NCBI RefSeq assembly: GCF_000204055.1
Contig: NW_006768823.1
Location: 179,064 to 243,063 of the forward strand
DNA: 64,000 nt
DNA from: Melampsora larici-populina 98AG31
Taxonomy: Eukaryota; Basidiomycota; Pucciniomycetes; Pucciniales; Melampsoraceae
Direction: 5' to 3'
The notes below the pieces were generated by a model. It did not search any database, was not told the DNA's origin, and saw only the letters and a list, made by a program, of their open reading frames with translations. This document shows, one piece after another, positions 20,178 through 33,017 of the stretch. The position numbers and the translations under genes are program-made. The first letter of the stretch is position 1. Each line of letters opens with the position of its first letter.

Positions 20178-23100
20178 TCATAATTCATCATCATCTTCAT
20201 CCCAATCTACTTTTTCCATCATAGCTTCACTTTCATCATAAAGCAAATCTAATCCTGTAAGTTTTTCTAAATATTTCACTTCATTTAAAACTTCTTTGAT
20301 CATTTCAAATCCTTTTGATTCATAAGCTTTTACAACCTACATCAAAAAAAACACAAACACCCATTAGTTTTTTTTTTATTTGATTTTTGATTTTGAAAAA
20401 GATTGTAAATTTAAATCAATCAAACTTGATCACTTAACTGATTCACTACAACCTGTACATTTCTCATAAGCAGGTCCAACTAATTTCATACTTTCAAACT
20501 TTGAAAGAAATCCTCTAATCTGATGTGGTACATCACCCAATACAGAAGAAGATACCTCTTTTTTTTCCTTCACTGTTTCTTGATTCGGTTCATCTTTTTT
20601 TAAATTTGGTACTTCACTCATAGCTTCTGGTCTAAAGCAAAAAAAACACCCAAAAAAACAGAAAATCAGGTTGAAATTAAAAATCATTTGTTTAAAACAC
20701 AAGCATTCAAGTTGGTTTTCTTTGATGTGTGTTTTTGAAAGATTTACCCATCTGGATGTTGTAAAACTGATGCCATCACTTCTACTACTGTTGCACTAGC
20801 AATCGCAGCCAATCCAGGTCGAGTGACCGTACACATTTGATCCAAAGTTCGATCAGTTAAAGACTAGATCCCAATCATTTTGATCAGATACGATCAACAC
20901 TTCAACCTGTTTTCAAATGAGATCAAGAGATTGACATACATCTGTAGGAGCCACGATATCATTACAAAAGTAACAACCTAATTGTTGGATGGCAGGTGAA
21001 GTTGAAGAACCCAATGAATCGGATCCAGATAAAGTCTTATTCTTTGAAGACCTTACACCATGTCTCATCACCAAATAAGAATCAAATCCAAGTGCAGCAT
21101 TCATGACCAACTAAGATCAACCAAGTTCGTTGAGATCCAATCAAGATCAACCGAAAGATCTTTCCATTCCAAACAAAACGAAAATCTTAAAATTTTATAC
21201 ATCAACATTTCACTTACTTTTCGTTTACTTGCTCCTAAGACAGTGGGTAACCATCGACTTTCACGCGAATCCATCAAAAGATAAATCACATCATGTTCAT
21301 CAAACAAATCTTCTAATCGTTTCACATCTTTTTGAACTTGATCGACTAAATGAGCCGGGATTGGATGACCAGGCATAGGAATTGACATTTGGATTCCTGT
21401 GGCATCCTAAACCGCAAAGATGTAAATTGATGATGTAAATCATAAGATCTTTTACTTTCAAAACTCATCAAGAAATCATAATACTCACCACACCTGGATA
21501 AATCCTTTTGAGTGAAGCTGCAGCGCAAGCTGCTTTAGGTTTTCCTCCTTCAAGACAATCATTAAATTCAAACAATGGTTGTCGAACTGGATTGGAAAAT
21601 GAAACAGTCGAAGAATCTACAAAAGTGATCTTTCGTACTCCCCATGCCTAAACCGAAAACCCCATGAAACCTCAACTTTGATGCCGTATGATGATGATGA
21701 AATGATATAATCCTTACCATCAATGTACGTGCCACATAACATCCCAACGTTCCAGCTCCTAACAGTAAACATCGAGCCGAAGCAATCTTATCCAAATTCA
21801 AATCCGGTAGGATTCTCCATCTCATCAATTTCAAATTCAAGTCTACAGCTTGATCAGCGAGTCTATAAAAAGATCATGAAAGGTTTAGTCTTAGCAAGGA
21901 AATCACTTGAAAGTAAAAACCCCGAAGATCTACCTTGTTGGATCCATCATCGGTCCTAGATCTGCCATCTTAGGACCAAGTTTACCAGCCGAGTTTTTTT
22001 CCCATCCGATTGCACTTGGCCTTCCAGTAGCTATATCATATATTCAAACACTCATTAGACTTAGGTATGAGAAAAGAGTAAGAAAAGAAATCCAAAGTGG
22101 ATGAGTTTACATTGAGGTTCTTGATCAGGTAATTCGATCGTAGTTATCAAACTTCTGGTCACCGTCATATTTGGCTTTGAAGTTAACGGATCTCTAAAAG
22201 CAACCACTTGAAAATGACGAGCATCTGAACCATGTAGTTTGTTGAGTTCAGCTAATAAGTTTCGGAGTGGCCAACCAACAGCTTGAGGATGAGCAGAAGG
22301 ATCAATAAAGAAAAGGTAACGCTAATGAATCTCATCAGTTAACTGTCCATTCACTCATTTTTCAAAAAAAATCAATCTTGATTTAAAATAAATTATCACT
22401 GACATCTATTGGTAAAACTCCTTCAAAAAACTTGTGCCAAGATCGAGTAGAATCCAAAACCCATTTCCCATTCAACTTTTTCCCAATCCAATTTCCCTTA
22501 AAAATTTCTAAATCAAATGAATTCGATTGATTTAAAAGATTTTGAATCTCATGTGTTTCATTTGAATTGAAATCTGACCAAACTCCTTGATTTCCTACAT
22601 TCATCCAAGATGGTTTTGCTATGAAAGCTGGATATGCAAACCAATAAAAATATTTATATTTTTTTAAATCTGAAAAAGTTATGACTAAAAATGTAGGTGA
22701 TTTGGTTTGAAAACTTTCGACTTGTCCTAATGAATTCCACATCTATTTGATTGAAAAAAAAACAAAATCACTTTAGTTTGTATTTTCTTTTTCTTCTTGG
22801 TTGGATGAGATGATTGGATAAGAATACTAACTTCATCTGCATATTGATTAAAAAGTGATTGTTTATCACAAGCTTTAAATTCTTCAATCGTATTAAAATT
22901 CTTCAAGACACCAAACATAGTCACTCTATCATTCAAACTAAACCATAACCACCAAACCAACCAATCAACCAAGAAATATATGAAAAAAAATACCAAGATA
23001 AAAAACCTTACGTTGAAAGACTAGACTCCGATATTTCCAAATCAAATGATTTCCCATCCAATCTAATCTCACCACCTAATCCAATTTCTTTTCCAAGATG

Positions 23101-23262
23101 ATGTTCTTTATCTTTTACCCATCTACCTCTTTCATATATCCCTTTGATAGGAATCGGTTGATCTCCTAATTTTAATACATCAATTTTTAATTTCGTTAAT
23201 GTATGCCAAAAAGTTGGATCGATTGAAGATGAGAATGGAATGAATTGTAAAACTGATGTCAT
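20178..23262 (-). CDS. ATG7: Autophagy E1-like activating enzyme Atg7
   Basis: Atg7 activates the ubiquitin-like proteins Atg12 and Atg8 with ATP and passes them to the E2 enzymes Atg10 and Atg3. I resolve 12 exons: 23262-23012, 22937-22832, 22742-22404, 22321-22111, 22030-21934, 21862-21718, 21647-21489, 21406-21218, 21110-20940, 20863-20748, 20631-20439 and 20336-20178. They join in frame to 711 residues, close to family size. The N-terminal domain begins with [18 protein letters not shown] and [12 protein letters not shown]. The adenylation domain has [29 protein letters not shown] and [13 protein letters not shown]. The catalytic cysteine sits in [14 protein letters not shown]. The C-terminus ends in an acidic tail (DWDEDDDEL). 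Introns are 64-117 bp. Confidence in identity is very high. Confidence 0.96.
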
Positions 23263-23774
23263 TCTTGTGTAAACTGTCTTATTCTTTCGGTTTGATTGGG
23301 TTTGGTTTGATTGGGTTTGAGTTGAGTTGAGTTGTGCTGAGCTGATTATGAGGATGTTGAATGATATTGTGAAGGGTTCATTTCTTGATTGGTCTTCAAA
23401 ATGCTCCGGATTGGAACATCACATATCACCACATCACATGTCACATCACATTTCACTCATCTCAAGTGCAATTTGCGAATTTCAACTTCAATTGAAACAC
23501 AAAGGGCATAAACTCAATCAAACTCAACACACAACTTATGAACAGCTATAATACCCTCAAGTGTCAAGTTCTTGATAGTTTCATCAAACATATTCATCAA
23601 TCAATCCCCAAGAATCTATTAGTATGATCATCAGTATATAATGAAGCAGAAGAAAACAAATGATCGAATCAAAAAAAATTGATCAAGAAACATCACACTA
23701 CAAATACTACAAAACCTCTATTTTATGAAATATACTTTTATTACTACAATCTTTTTCGTTCTTTCTTTTTAGCT

Positions 23775-25930
23775 TCAATCACTAAAAACATCATGAGATG
23801 AATGATTTGAATGATTTGAATGATTTGGAGGAGCAGGAGAATTAGATGTAGTAGCTTTTAATGCTTTAATCCTTTCGATCTCTTTAACTCTTTCTCTAAT
23901 CCCATAAGTTCCATCCCTACCACCTTGATTGATTCCATGTTGAGAGAGTCCTAAAGACATTCCCCAAATCCCTCCAGCTCCTTGTGTCCATCTTTCTGAT
24001 GAAGACAAATTAGATGATGAGATCGATTCATTTCCACTTGGATGATGATGATGATTACTATTCGCAAAGGCTGCTCTATAGATTTGATTGGGGTTGGGGA
24101 CCATCATCGAAGTAGAGTGTCTTAAGATTGGATTACGTTGATTGGATGGGAAACTATCGGATAAAGTCTTTTCTGAAGTCAAATTCGATTGGAATGTAGA
24201 AGGATAATTATCAGGTCTTCCTGTTCGGTTTAATTGAGGTGGAGTTGTGAATTCATTAGGTAATTGAAGAGATGGTCTCATAGGTCGTGAAGAAGTAGAA
24301 TTAGATCGATATCGAGTCGAACGAGGCGGATGAGATGGTACAACATCAGATAAATGGGTGACAGTATAATCCACTGCTGTGGTATGTTGATCAAGACTTG
24401 ATGTTGAAAGACTGGTAGGTATTGATGAGATATCTTCATCAGCTTCAGGTGTAAGTGTGCTAGTAGGTTTTACAGGCTTTTCAACTGGCATCGCTTCACT
24501 TTCTACCCAAACATATTCTCCTGTTCCGTTTTCGGCATTCTCTACTGCTCCTTTACTACCCACACCCGGTAGTTTAAGAACTCGAACTTTAGGCCATACT
24601 AAATTATCCACAATCCAACCTCGTAGTCGTCCTAAGATCAGTTGTTCAACTTTTGGAATATCTTCGAGTTTTGCTCGAGCTCCTAATAAAGATGTCGTCG
24701 ACATGCAAAGTGTGAAATCTGGATCAAGGGAGAGCAGTATCGCCGGTGTAGGTGCAGCAGGATCATGTTCGACAGGTAGTGGAATAGCCACAGGGGGTAT
24801 TTCAGCCATAACCTAATCAAAACCGTATTTAATCAGTGAGAATTGCATAGAAATAGATTGGTAGCACTGGAATCAGGGAAAAGAAGCTTACAGTGGCCGA
24901 AAGTTGATTCAAAGTGATACCCAAGCAGACAGGCAACACAGCGAAGCGGGAAGTTGGAAAGTTGATAACGACCTTTGTTTCAATCGAAAGTGTAACGTGA
25001 TCCGAGTAATCCACATCCACCTCAATCCTCTGGTCAATTTACAAAAAAAGTTACAGAGGGTCAGATAAACCATTGATCGGGTAAACCTCGAAGAATAGAA
25101 TCTCACCATTCTTCCAGTTTCATCAGCAGGTCTCACACGTGCGTTTGTGCACAAAGGAAATTGATCACCAAAGTCCACCTCAGTGACGGTGATGTAATCC
25201 TATGAGCCAGACCGAAAAAAGCAAAACAAAAAAGATGAACCAAGATTTGAAAAGTGAATCATAAGATGATTTGATCACTCACAATACTGATAAAGCCTGG
25301 CTCACCATCTCTGACTGAGTTAAGAGCCTCTTCGACCATCCTTTTTGCTTTTTCGCCTCTAGAGGAAGAAGCCGATTCTTCATCAAGTTCACCATGAACT
25401 AAACTACGATATGCTACAATGGCTTGAGCGACCAAAACGTTGAGCCAGTCTGCTGTCTCGGGTGGATGAGTTGAAAGATCATAAGATAGTTTGGATAAGA
25501 CGTCAGGTACGAGTGGTTTTACATTTCGATCCGCAAGTGAGGGTCGATTTCGGCGAGAAGAGATGATGGACGATCGACGAGGTTTCTATGAGATTTGAAG
25601 TAAAGGAACTGATTAGTTGTGTAAAACTTTTGAGATTTCAAAAAATTGATAAAACCATTCCGACAGGGAAACAAAAACCTGCCTTATGACGTCGATTGTG
25701 ACGAGCAGCTTCCGGATCTTCGAAGATTACATACCTAACAAACAAGATCACCACGATGATACTAAAATATTCGTAATCAGAAAAAGATTAGTGATAAGAA
25801 ACTGATCATGGAACTGATTGACTAACAGAGAAAGTTGGCCAACAAGTACCCCTTGAGTGAAAGTAAGACGTAAAAACCGAGAAGATTGATCGGGTGCCGA
25901 AGGAGGAGTCTTGTTGGCTGCTTGGACCAT
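23775..25930 (-). CDS. MMM1: ERMES complex subunit Mmm1 (maintenance of mitochondrial morphology 1)
   Basis: Mmm1 is the ER-membrane anchor of the ER-mitochondria encounter structure and transfers lipids through its SMP domain. Exons are 25930-25827, 25761-25683, 25585-25283, 25199-25107, 25029-24892 and 24812-23775 (584 residues). After LTFTQGVLVGQLS a transmembrane helix, SLIIVVILFVRYVIF, is split by the first intron. The SMP domain includes DWLNVLVAQAI, YITVTEVDFGDQFP, VTLSIETKVVINFP and a segment ending KLEDIPKVEQLILGRL. The remaining C-terminus of about 230 residues is Ser/Pro/Asn-rich, longer than usual, and probably disordered. The second intron only stays in frame with a GC-AG boundary (gcaggt...catag) or an unusual downstream donor. 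Its divergent neighbour upstream is over 1 kb away. Confidence 0.9.
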
Positions 25931-27126
25931 GATCGTTTGTAGTTGAGGTTGGATGGAAGATTGTCAAGGTGGAAAGCGAATGTAAGGTAAAGTTGAGATG
26001 GTGGGGAGTAGAGTAGATAAAGTGAACTGACTCAAAAGTCACGCATACACCTTGGTTTCATGAAACAACTGGTCTTCTTGTCTCAGCAAAACTTCAACTG
26101 CGACACTTTCAAGTTTCATTTCATCATTCTCATTCTCATTGCTCACCACTGCCTCTCTACCAACTCACTCATCATGTTTCTATGGTCAGTGGGAATCCTC
26201 TCAAAGCCTCTATCGGCCAAAATGGTAAACATCTCAAACAGAGGAATGGGTGAACTCCTGTGTGGCAAATAGGTGCAAATCATGCTTCTCTTGGTGAAAC
26301 CTCTCACATTGATTGAGCGATATACCAATCAAACATTCAACTTGTATGGGTGGGCCATTCTTACCTCGAGAACTATGTATGACGCAGTCATTGTGCAGGA
26401 AAGCCCATCCAGCGCATTCTCCGAATTTTCCCGTATGTATTCTCAAGATTCTGGATGAAGAAGATGTCCTTCCGCGCAAACATCCCTCCTCCCGCAGAAA
26501 AATCATTGTTTGATGAGGCTTTTGATACCATTGCATGTCCATCTGGAAGTTGACATCTGACTTGACCGCCCAAGCGAGTGACAGCATTTCGTTTCTGGCT
26601 TCACCATCACCTTGCGACTGACCACTGTTAAGTTTACGACCGACCATCGTTCTGGGGCTAGTCTGGAGGTGGGATCCAGTGGTTCGAGGGGCATGAAGCC
26701 AATAGACCGTGTAACCGATTTATGTGAGGTGATCACTGAGCTCAAACGCCAAGTTGAAGCATTGATAAGACTGATCAAGGCATTCACGACGATAGCTAAA
26801 AATTGACCACAGCATCTTGTCCGTCAGACCGGCCAGAAAGAGCGCGACATCAATCTCGTTTACAAATAACTTCGTCAAACGCTTGCCTAATGACGAGTTT
26901 CACACTCCCGAAATTGATCAAACCTCATTTCCGAGGTTCTACAAGCTTACCTCACGCGTCGTCTGCTATCCCTGAACGCAAGTTAAACCCTCGATCCCTA
27001 CAATTCGACTGGTCAAATTGTTGGAAAGAGTCTATCTTTTGAGCACGATATAGCAGCGTAGCCAGTCATCCAAGTCATCCCAGGAAGCCAACACACCGAT
27101 TCTAATCTGATCTTACCTAATTTGCC
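25931..27126. other. Intergenic; overlapping short ORFs, no recognised gene
   Basis: Many overlapping frames up to 137 codons lie on both strands at 26060-26810, with less AT bias than the flanks. They have no clear domain and no consistent intron-exon model. This could be a decayed gene. It includes the promoters of MMM1 (leftward) and of the glycosyltransferase (rightward). Confidence 0.35.
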
Positions 27127-28922
27127 ATGGAGTCTCTCCTTCCCATGCCAATAGGCGAACCCACCGGAAAGTCAAAATATTTAGATTTCCAGCCAATCCT
27201 GAAATCGGTACAAACAACATGGGTAAGAAGATTCCTTGAAAGCAAGAGCTTCAAAATTCCATCTAATCCTCACGTGTGTTTTTTATATTCCTAGGGAAAG
27301 TACAAAACTTTGATCTCCGTTTCTACTTTGGTATTCTTCATAGGATCATCCTGGCTATTCATTCCTTGGTCAAAATTGTTTGTCAATTCAGCTCATGTCA
27401 TTGAACTTTGATTCTTAAAGCAGATTCTCCCTTTTTCCAGTGAATTTCAAAGTAAACCAATTCATAGAGCACGGATAGGTGTTGCCCACATGTCTGATAC
27501 TCGAGGAATACCGGTAGAAGAGCTCCCACTGTGTAACAAAACAATGCTTTATACATTGAGAGACATTGCTGGATTGGGGTCTGAACTTTCTTACTACGTA
27601 CGTAGAACCTTATTATCTTGGTCTTTGATAAGATTCTGATGTGTTCATCTTTCAGGGTGAAGCGGCTGCTGTGGCATCTTTGCTCAACTACACGATGATT
27701 TTGGACGATTCAAAGTGGAACTACGGCAAACTAAGTGTGAGCGAGATCTATTTGAGATGAACAAAGAGTGAACTCACTGACCTTTCATTTGCAGGATTAT
27801 TTTGATGTACCTCCACTTGATTGCCGACCCCCTCAAAACTGGAGGGAAATGCCACGTACCCTTTTTGACAACGTTGGATTGAACGAGTCTGATCACGTCT
27901 GGGCAAGCCGCGACAAGTGAGTTCAGATGGATTAACAATATCTGGCGATGATCCTAATGTGGCTCTTCCTCGTTTATAGTGACGGTTACAGTCGCTATCT
28001 GCTGCAACATGTCGACTCTCGCGCCGTAGAAACTCACGCTGTCTGGAACTTGTTTAATCATCGAGAACAGAGGAGCATCTTACCCGCTGTGCAAAATCTA
28101 CATCACTCAGTGAAGCCCATCTTTGATGCTAAATCAGACGCTTACCGACACATATGGAAACCAAACCAAATGATTCTGGACGAAGTGATGAAATTGAAGG
28201 TTGAGCTGAATGATAAGCTACTTGCGCCTCAAAACAAGACGTCCCATGGCACTTCATCAGCTGGATTTGATCTAGATTCACCAATGGCCAGAAAGGTGAT
28301 CTCTGTACAATTCAGAATGGGAGACAAGATAGACGAGAATGATTATACGAAACCCGCCGCCGCCATCGGAATGAAACCAGCTCAAGGAAATCCTCATCCA
28401 TTCTTTGAGGTAGTGAAATCCTATGTACCCGATTGGAAGACATCCAAAGAGCTCCCAGTCCTATTCGTTCTGTCTGACGATCCTGAAGCCGCCTTGAAGA
28501 TGTTCGACGAATATCAATCATTCTATCCCCCTTCACAACGCTTTCCACTCATAGTCTCACCCAAAGCCGCCTCTATCACTGAGCACGGTCATCTACAGTC
28601 ATCATTCAACTCTGCCCCTTTGGACGTCAGAAAGAAGCTTGCCACAGCATTGATCCGTGATCTCACATTCGCTGTCGACAATTCCGACTCAATTGTCTGT
28701 AGTTCAGCAAGCAATCTTTGTAACATAATGCTTCACCTACGTGGTTCTGAAGACCTTATTGGGCCCACAGGCTCATGTAGAAGTGTAGATGTACGATGGT
28801 TTCCTAATGCGATGATTCATTCATTGAACGCTCTGAGTCTCGATGCAATCAAGGATCGGGACCAAATCCTCGCTATGGTTCCACGCTTAGCCACTGATGC
28901 CAGGAACTATGTGGACCTCTAG
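27127..28922 (+). CDS. Type II membrane glycosyltransferase, fucosyltransferase-like (paralogue 1)
   Basis: Six exons (27127-27222, 27295-27377, 27441-27597, 27656-27736, 27795-27916, 27980-28922) encode 493 residues. A single hydrophobic anchor (ISVSTLVFFIGSSWLFI) near residue 45 suggests a Golgi type II protein with a lumenal catalytic domain. Motifs resemble the GT23/O-fucosyltransferase fold: ELSYYGEAAAVASLLNYT, WNYGKLSDYFDVPP, VQFRMGDKIDEND (compare the HxRxxDK signature), VLSDDPEAALKMF, and DSIVCSSASNLCNIM near the C-terminus, where such enzymes have a conserved SS motif. The donor and acceptor cannot be told from sequence. A paralogue with the same exon structure lies 1.4 kb downstream. 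The family call is moderate; membrane topology is well supported. Confidence 0.72.
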
Positions 28923-30365
28923 ATTACAATCATGTCGGAAAATACCTCAAGCATCAGAATTCTGACGGGAGTCCTAATGGCAGAGTTATATCAACAAACT
29001 TGTTTATATTGAACGACGGAGAAAATGATACCCTGAAGAGCTTGTTTCTGGGAAAACAAGACGTTGTGATGAGGTAATTCAAGAGCTTGATGCTCAATGG
29101 GATCAGTTATTGGTAGACTAATTTTATTTCCGAATTCTTTGTAGTGTACAACACTCTTAAAATATATAACTTATCCTCAGCGCCAGCGTTGCTTCTTGTA
29201 ACAAATAATTTACCTACATAATAACATGCATGAATGCAGAAAGACATTCGTGATGATCTGGTTCATCTTCAAAATGTAATTTTTTTGCCACAGCTACGCT
29301 CAACAAAGAGACCATCAACAATTTTCTTTTCAGAGGTAGAATCGCATCCACAAACGTTTTCTACAGTTGACAAAGTTTTGCTAGCGTTTTGATGATTTTC
29401 TCAATACTGATTTCAGTTTCGAATGCTGCTTTCTTTGATCATTTGTCCTGCAACAGATGCTTCATTACGAGACAACCATAATCTGTGATGCTAAGGGTGA
29501 AAGGCCAATGTGACCAATCGAAGGTTACAATCTGATCAAGGTACGCTTAACATATCATGTTGAATCCAGTATCAATCCAGTCCACTCAACTTTCTACAAA
29601 GTTCAGGATCTTATAAGTAAGCCATTGAGAAATCTGATCCAAAAGATTGTCATGATAATCATCAATCCACGATTACACTTTTTTCCAAGCGAGAAGCTTG
29701 TCATCATGCACCTTGTCAATAATCAAAAGTACAACCATCTTGTGCGATTCGTTGTGAGTGGTGGCAAAGGTAGGGCCTCGTGCTGCGAAGGATTTGGGGG
29801 TTCTGCAAAGGCTCAAGCTACCTGCACAAAGCCCATGGCCTCATGGCGACGTCCATCTCCCTGGTCCACGTCACTTTTGCACTTGTTTCTCTTCACAACA
29901 ATCTCTCTGCGACTTTTCAAGAATCAAGTAACCATGGCATTTGTAACCTCAATGGAGTCCCTCGTGGCGGCTGCGAGGTGGCTCGGAGCGACTCGACGCC
30001 TCGCCGCTGCCACGAAGCATTCCATTGAGTTCGAACATTTTGCTCTCGCTACCTACCTACCAGCAACAGCCAGCAACACCAGGCCATGGGCCAAACAACT
30101 TTGTCAATAGTTTTTGGGCGCGACATTTGACCAAGGCGTTCGAACCATCCATTCCAGCTTTCTGGGATCGACTGTATAAACCTCATAATTATTTCAAAGG
30201 ATCACTTCACCCGTCGCCTGCTTTTCAAATACACAAGTTCAATACGTGCAATCAGACTCGTCATTGTTGACAGACAGGAGTTTCAATTCTGAGCGAGACA
30301 TCGAATATCGACCGGTACTTCAGAGTTCAACCCACCGATTTTACACTGATCACTTCAAAACGACA
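28923..30365. other. Spacer between tandem glycosyltransferase genes
   Basis: The first 250 bp resemble the 3' flank of the downstream paralogue (for example gagcttgatgctcaa with gatcagtta, at about 29073-29116 and 32327-32357). This shows that the duplication included the 3' untranslated region. A 161-codon ORF at 29625-30110 has no recognisable features and is probably spurious. Confidence 0.5.
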
Positions 30366-32167
30366 ATGGAACCTCTCATTCCCGTGCACATGGGCAAACA
30401 TACCGTAAAATCAAAATTCTCGGATGTCCGGGCAATTCGAAATTTCATGCACACACCACGGGTACGAATCTTCTCTGAAAGCAAGATATGCAAATTTTGG
30501 TCTGATTGTCACACACACTTCCACCTTATTAGGGAAACTTCAAAACTTTGATGGCTGTTGTTCTTTTGATGCTCTTCACGGGATCATCTTGGTTATTGAA
30601 GTCTTGGTCACCACAGTTCGTAAATCTGCCATATCCTCAAAACACTAATTTTGAATGCTGACTTGATGTTTTTCCAGTAAGACCGAGATTGTTCAAATTC
30701 GCAGAACACGGATAGGGGTTGCCCAGACGGATGGTATGGCAAGAAGACCTGCTGAAGAGCTTCCACCGTGTGCTAAAACGATGTTATATACATTGAGAGA
30801 TTTTGCCGGATTGGGGTCTGAATTGTCTTACTATGTACGTGAATCCCTATTCTCTTTGTCCTTGATAAGAACCTGATGTACGTACTGTCATCTTTCAGGG
30901 TGAAGCGGCTGCTGTGGCATCCATGCTCAACTACACGGTTCTTCTGGATGATTCAATTTGGAACTACGGGAAACTGAGCGTGAGTGATGGCTATTTTGCT
31001 TGAAGAGGCGTCACATATACTGACTCTTCATCTCCAGGACTATTTCGATATACCCCCACTAGCTTGCCGACCCCCTCAAAATTGGAGAGAAATGCCACGT
31101 ACACGCTTCGCAAACGTTGGAGTGAATGAGCCTGATCACGTTTGGGCAAATCGTGACATGTGAGTCGATATGGTCCTATACTTTCTGGTGATGGCTCTTT
31201 TGAATACCTTTCTATTTGTAGTGATGTCAGTTATAGTGGCTACCTCCTGCAACACGTCGACTCCCGCGCCATAGACACTCACGCTGTTTGGAACTTATTC
31301 AATTATCGAGAACAGAGGACTATCTTACCCGCCGTACAAAATCTCCATCATTCAGTGAAGCCCATCTTCGATGCGAAATCAGAAGCTTTTCGGCACATAT
31401 GGAAGCCAAATAAAATGATTTTGGAAGAAGTCCAAAAACTAAAGGTTGAGCTCAACGAAAGAATGCTTGCTCTTGAAAATATTGTGTCTCATCGCAGGTC
31501 TTCAGCTGACTTTGACTTAGATTCCCCCATGGCCAGAAGACTGATTACTATACACTTCAGACTGGGAGACAAGATAATAGAGAATGATGCTATGAAGCCC
31601 GCCGTGACTATCGGAATAAAGCCAGCTCAGGGAAACCCTCACCCATTTTTTGAGGTAGTCAAATCATATGTGCCCGACTGGAAGACATCCAAAGAGCTAC
31701 CAGTCTTATACATCCTGTCCGATGATCCCGAAGGCGCCTTGAAGATGTTCGAAGAATATCAATCATTCTATCCCCCTTCACAACGCTTTCCGCTAATAGT
31801 CTCACCCAAAACCATCTCGATTTCTGAACACGGGCATCTTCAGTCAAAATTCAACTCCGCCCCATTGGATGTCAGAAAGAAGCTCGCCACAGAACTAATA
31901 CGTGATCTCACATTCGCTGTCGACAATTCCGAGTCAATTGTCTGTAGTTCCGCTAGCAATCTTTGTAACATCATGTTCCTACTGCGTGGCTCTCAGGATC
32001 TGATTGGTCCAACAGGATCATGTAGAAGTGTAGATGTGCGATGGTATCCCAATTACATGATCCATCCATTCAACGAGCTGAGTCTCAATATGACCAAGGA
32101 TCGTGAAAAGATTCTTGAGATGATTCCACGCTTAGCTACTGATCCAAGAAACTATATAGACCTCTAG
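30366..32167 (+). CDS. Type II membrane glycosyltransferase, fucosyltransferase-like (paralogue 2)
   Basis: Exons 30366-30461, 30533-30615, 30678-30834, 30899-30979, 31038-31159 and 31222-32167 encode 494 residues. The first five exons have exactly the lengths of paralogue 1 (96, 83, 157, 81 and 122 nt) and the sixth is three bases longer. Hydrophobic anchor MAVVLLMLFTGSSWLL, then RIGVAQTDG, ELSYYGEAAAVASMLNYT, WNYGKLSDYFDIPP, IHFRLGDKIIEND, ILSDDPEGALKMF and ESIVCSSASNLCNIM. The N-terminal 60 residues diverge more than the catalytic domain. All key motifs are kept, so both copies look functional. Function is as uncertain as for paralogue 1. Confidence 0.72.
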
Positions 32168-33017
32168 ATTTCCTTCACTTTGGAAAATACTCACCATAAT
32201 TTTCACGGGATCTATAATGGCAGATCTACTTCGATTCAAACAACATCTGTATATAGCGACGCAGGAATTAGTATTCTCGATGAGCTTGTTTCAAGGATAA
32301 CAAGCCGAGGTGGTGGGGCAATTGAAGAGCTTGATGCTCAAGGAGATCAGTTACTGGCAGATTATTTTATTTGTAAATTCTTTGTACATATGGCACTTTC
32401 CAAATATATCTTATCCTCAACGCATTAGTGACTCCTTGTACCAAGTAATTCTAACATCCATGAACGCACACAGACATTCTCAATGATCTCAACAGTTTTC
32501 AAAATAAAAGAATTCTTTTGTATCAAGTGTTTTAAGCACAACCGTTGCTTTTCGTATTTCCACTTCATATGCTTTTCCAAGAATATGGATTCCTTTATCA
32601 CATAAAGTCGAACAATAAGACCGATGTAGTTAACAGTCCTTCATCGTTCACACTATCTGCTGGATGACTTCAGGGAGGGCAAAGGTAGACCGTGCTAGAA
32701 AGGTCAAAGTGCATTTGCTCTTCAGGCAGCGCGATTGATCCACAAGATCAAAGATCATGTAAAGCAGCGTCACACGTCGTAGTGCTAGGTATGAATGGTC
32801 CTTCAGCCATACTGTTGTTTGTAGAGATAGCCACATTGCTATTTGAAAAAAGTCTTCCAAAATGCCCTACGTTGCAGTCAGGTTCTCTCTCACATTTCGC
32901 ATGGAGGCTCGGAGAGAAGAAGAGTACTGAGGAAGATTTGGGGGCCAAGGCACAAGTCTATGTTTATTCATTACATAGGTAAACATACAGATGTGCGAGA
33001 TTATGACGCGCATTGTA
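32168..33017. other. 3' flank of paralogue 2 and intergenic
   Basis: The first ~260 bp align with the 3' flank of paralogue 1. The rest holds overlapping short ORFs on both strands without domain signals. Confidence 0.45.

Noticed and set aside
26143..26650. SET-domain gene suggested by GGMFARKDI in one minus-strand frame
   Set aside because: A nine-residue resemblance only. No downstream SET motifs could be joined by splicing.
29625..30110. 161-codon ORF between the glycosyltransferases
   Set aside because: No domain or codon regularity, and it lies in spacer DNA. It overlaps two other long frames, as chance ORFs do.
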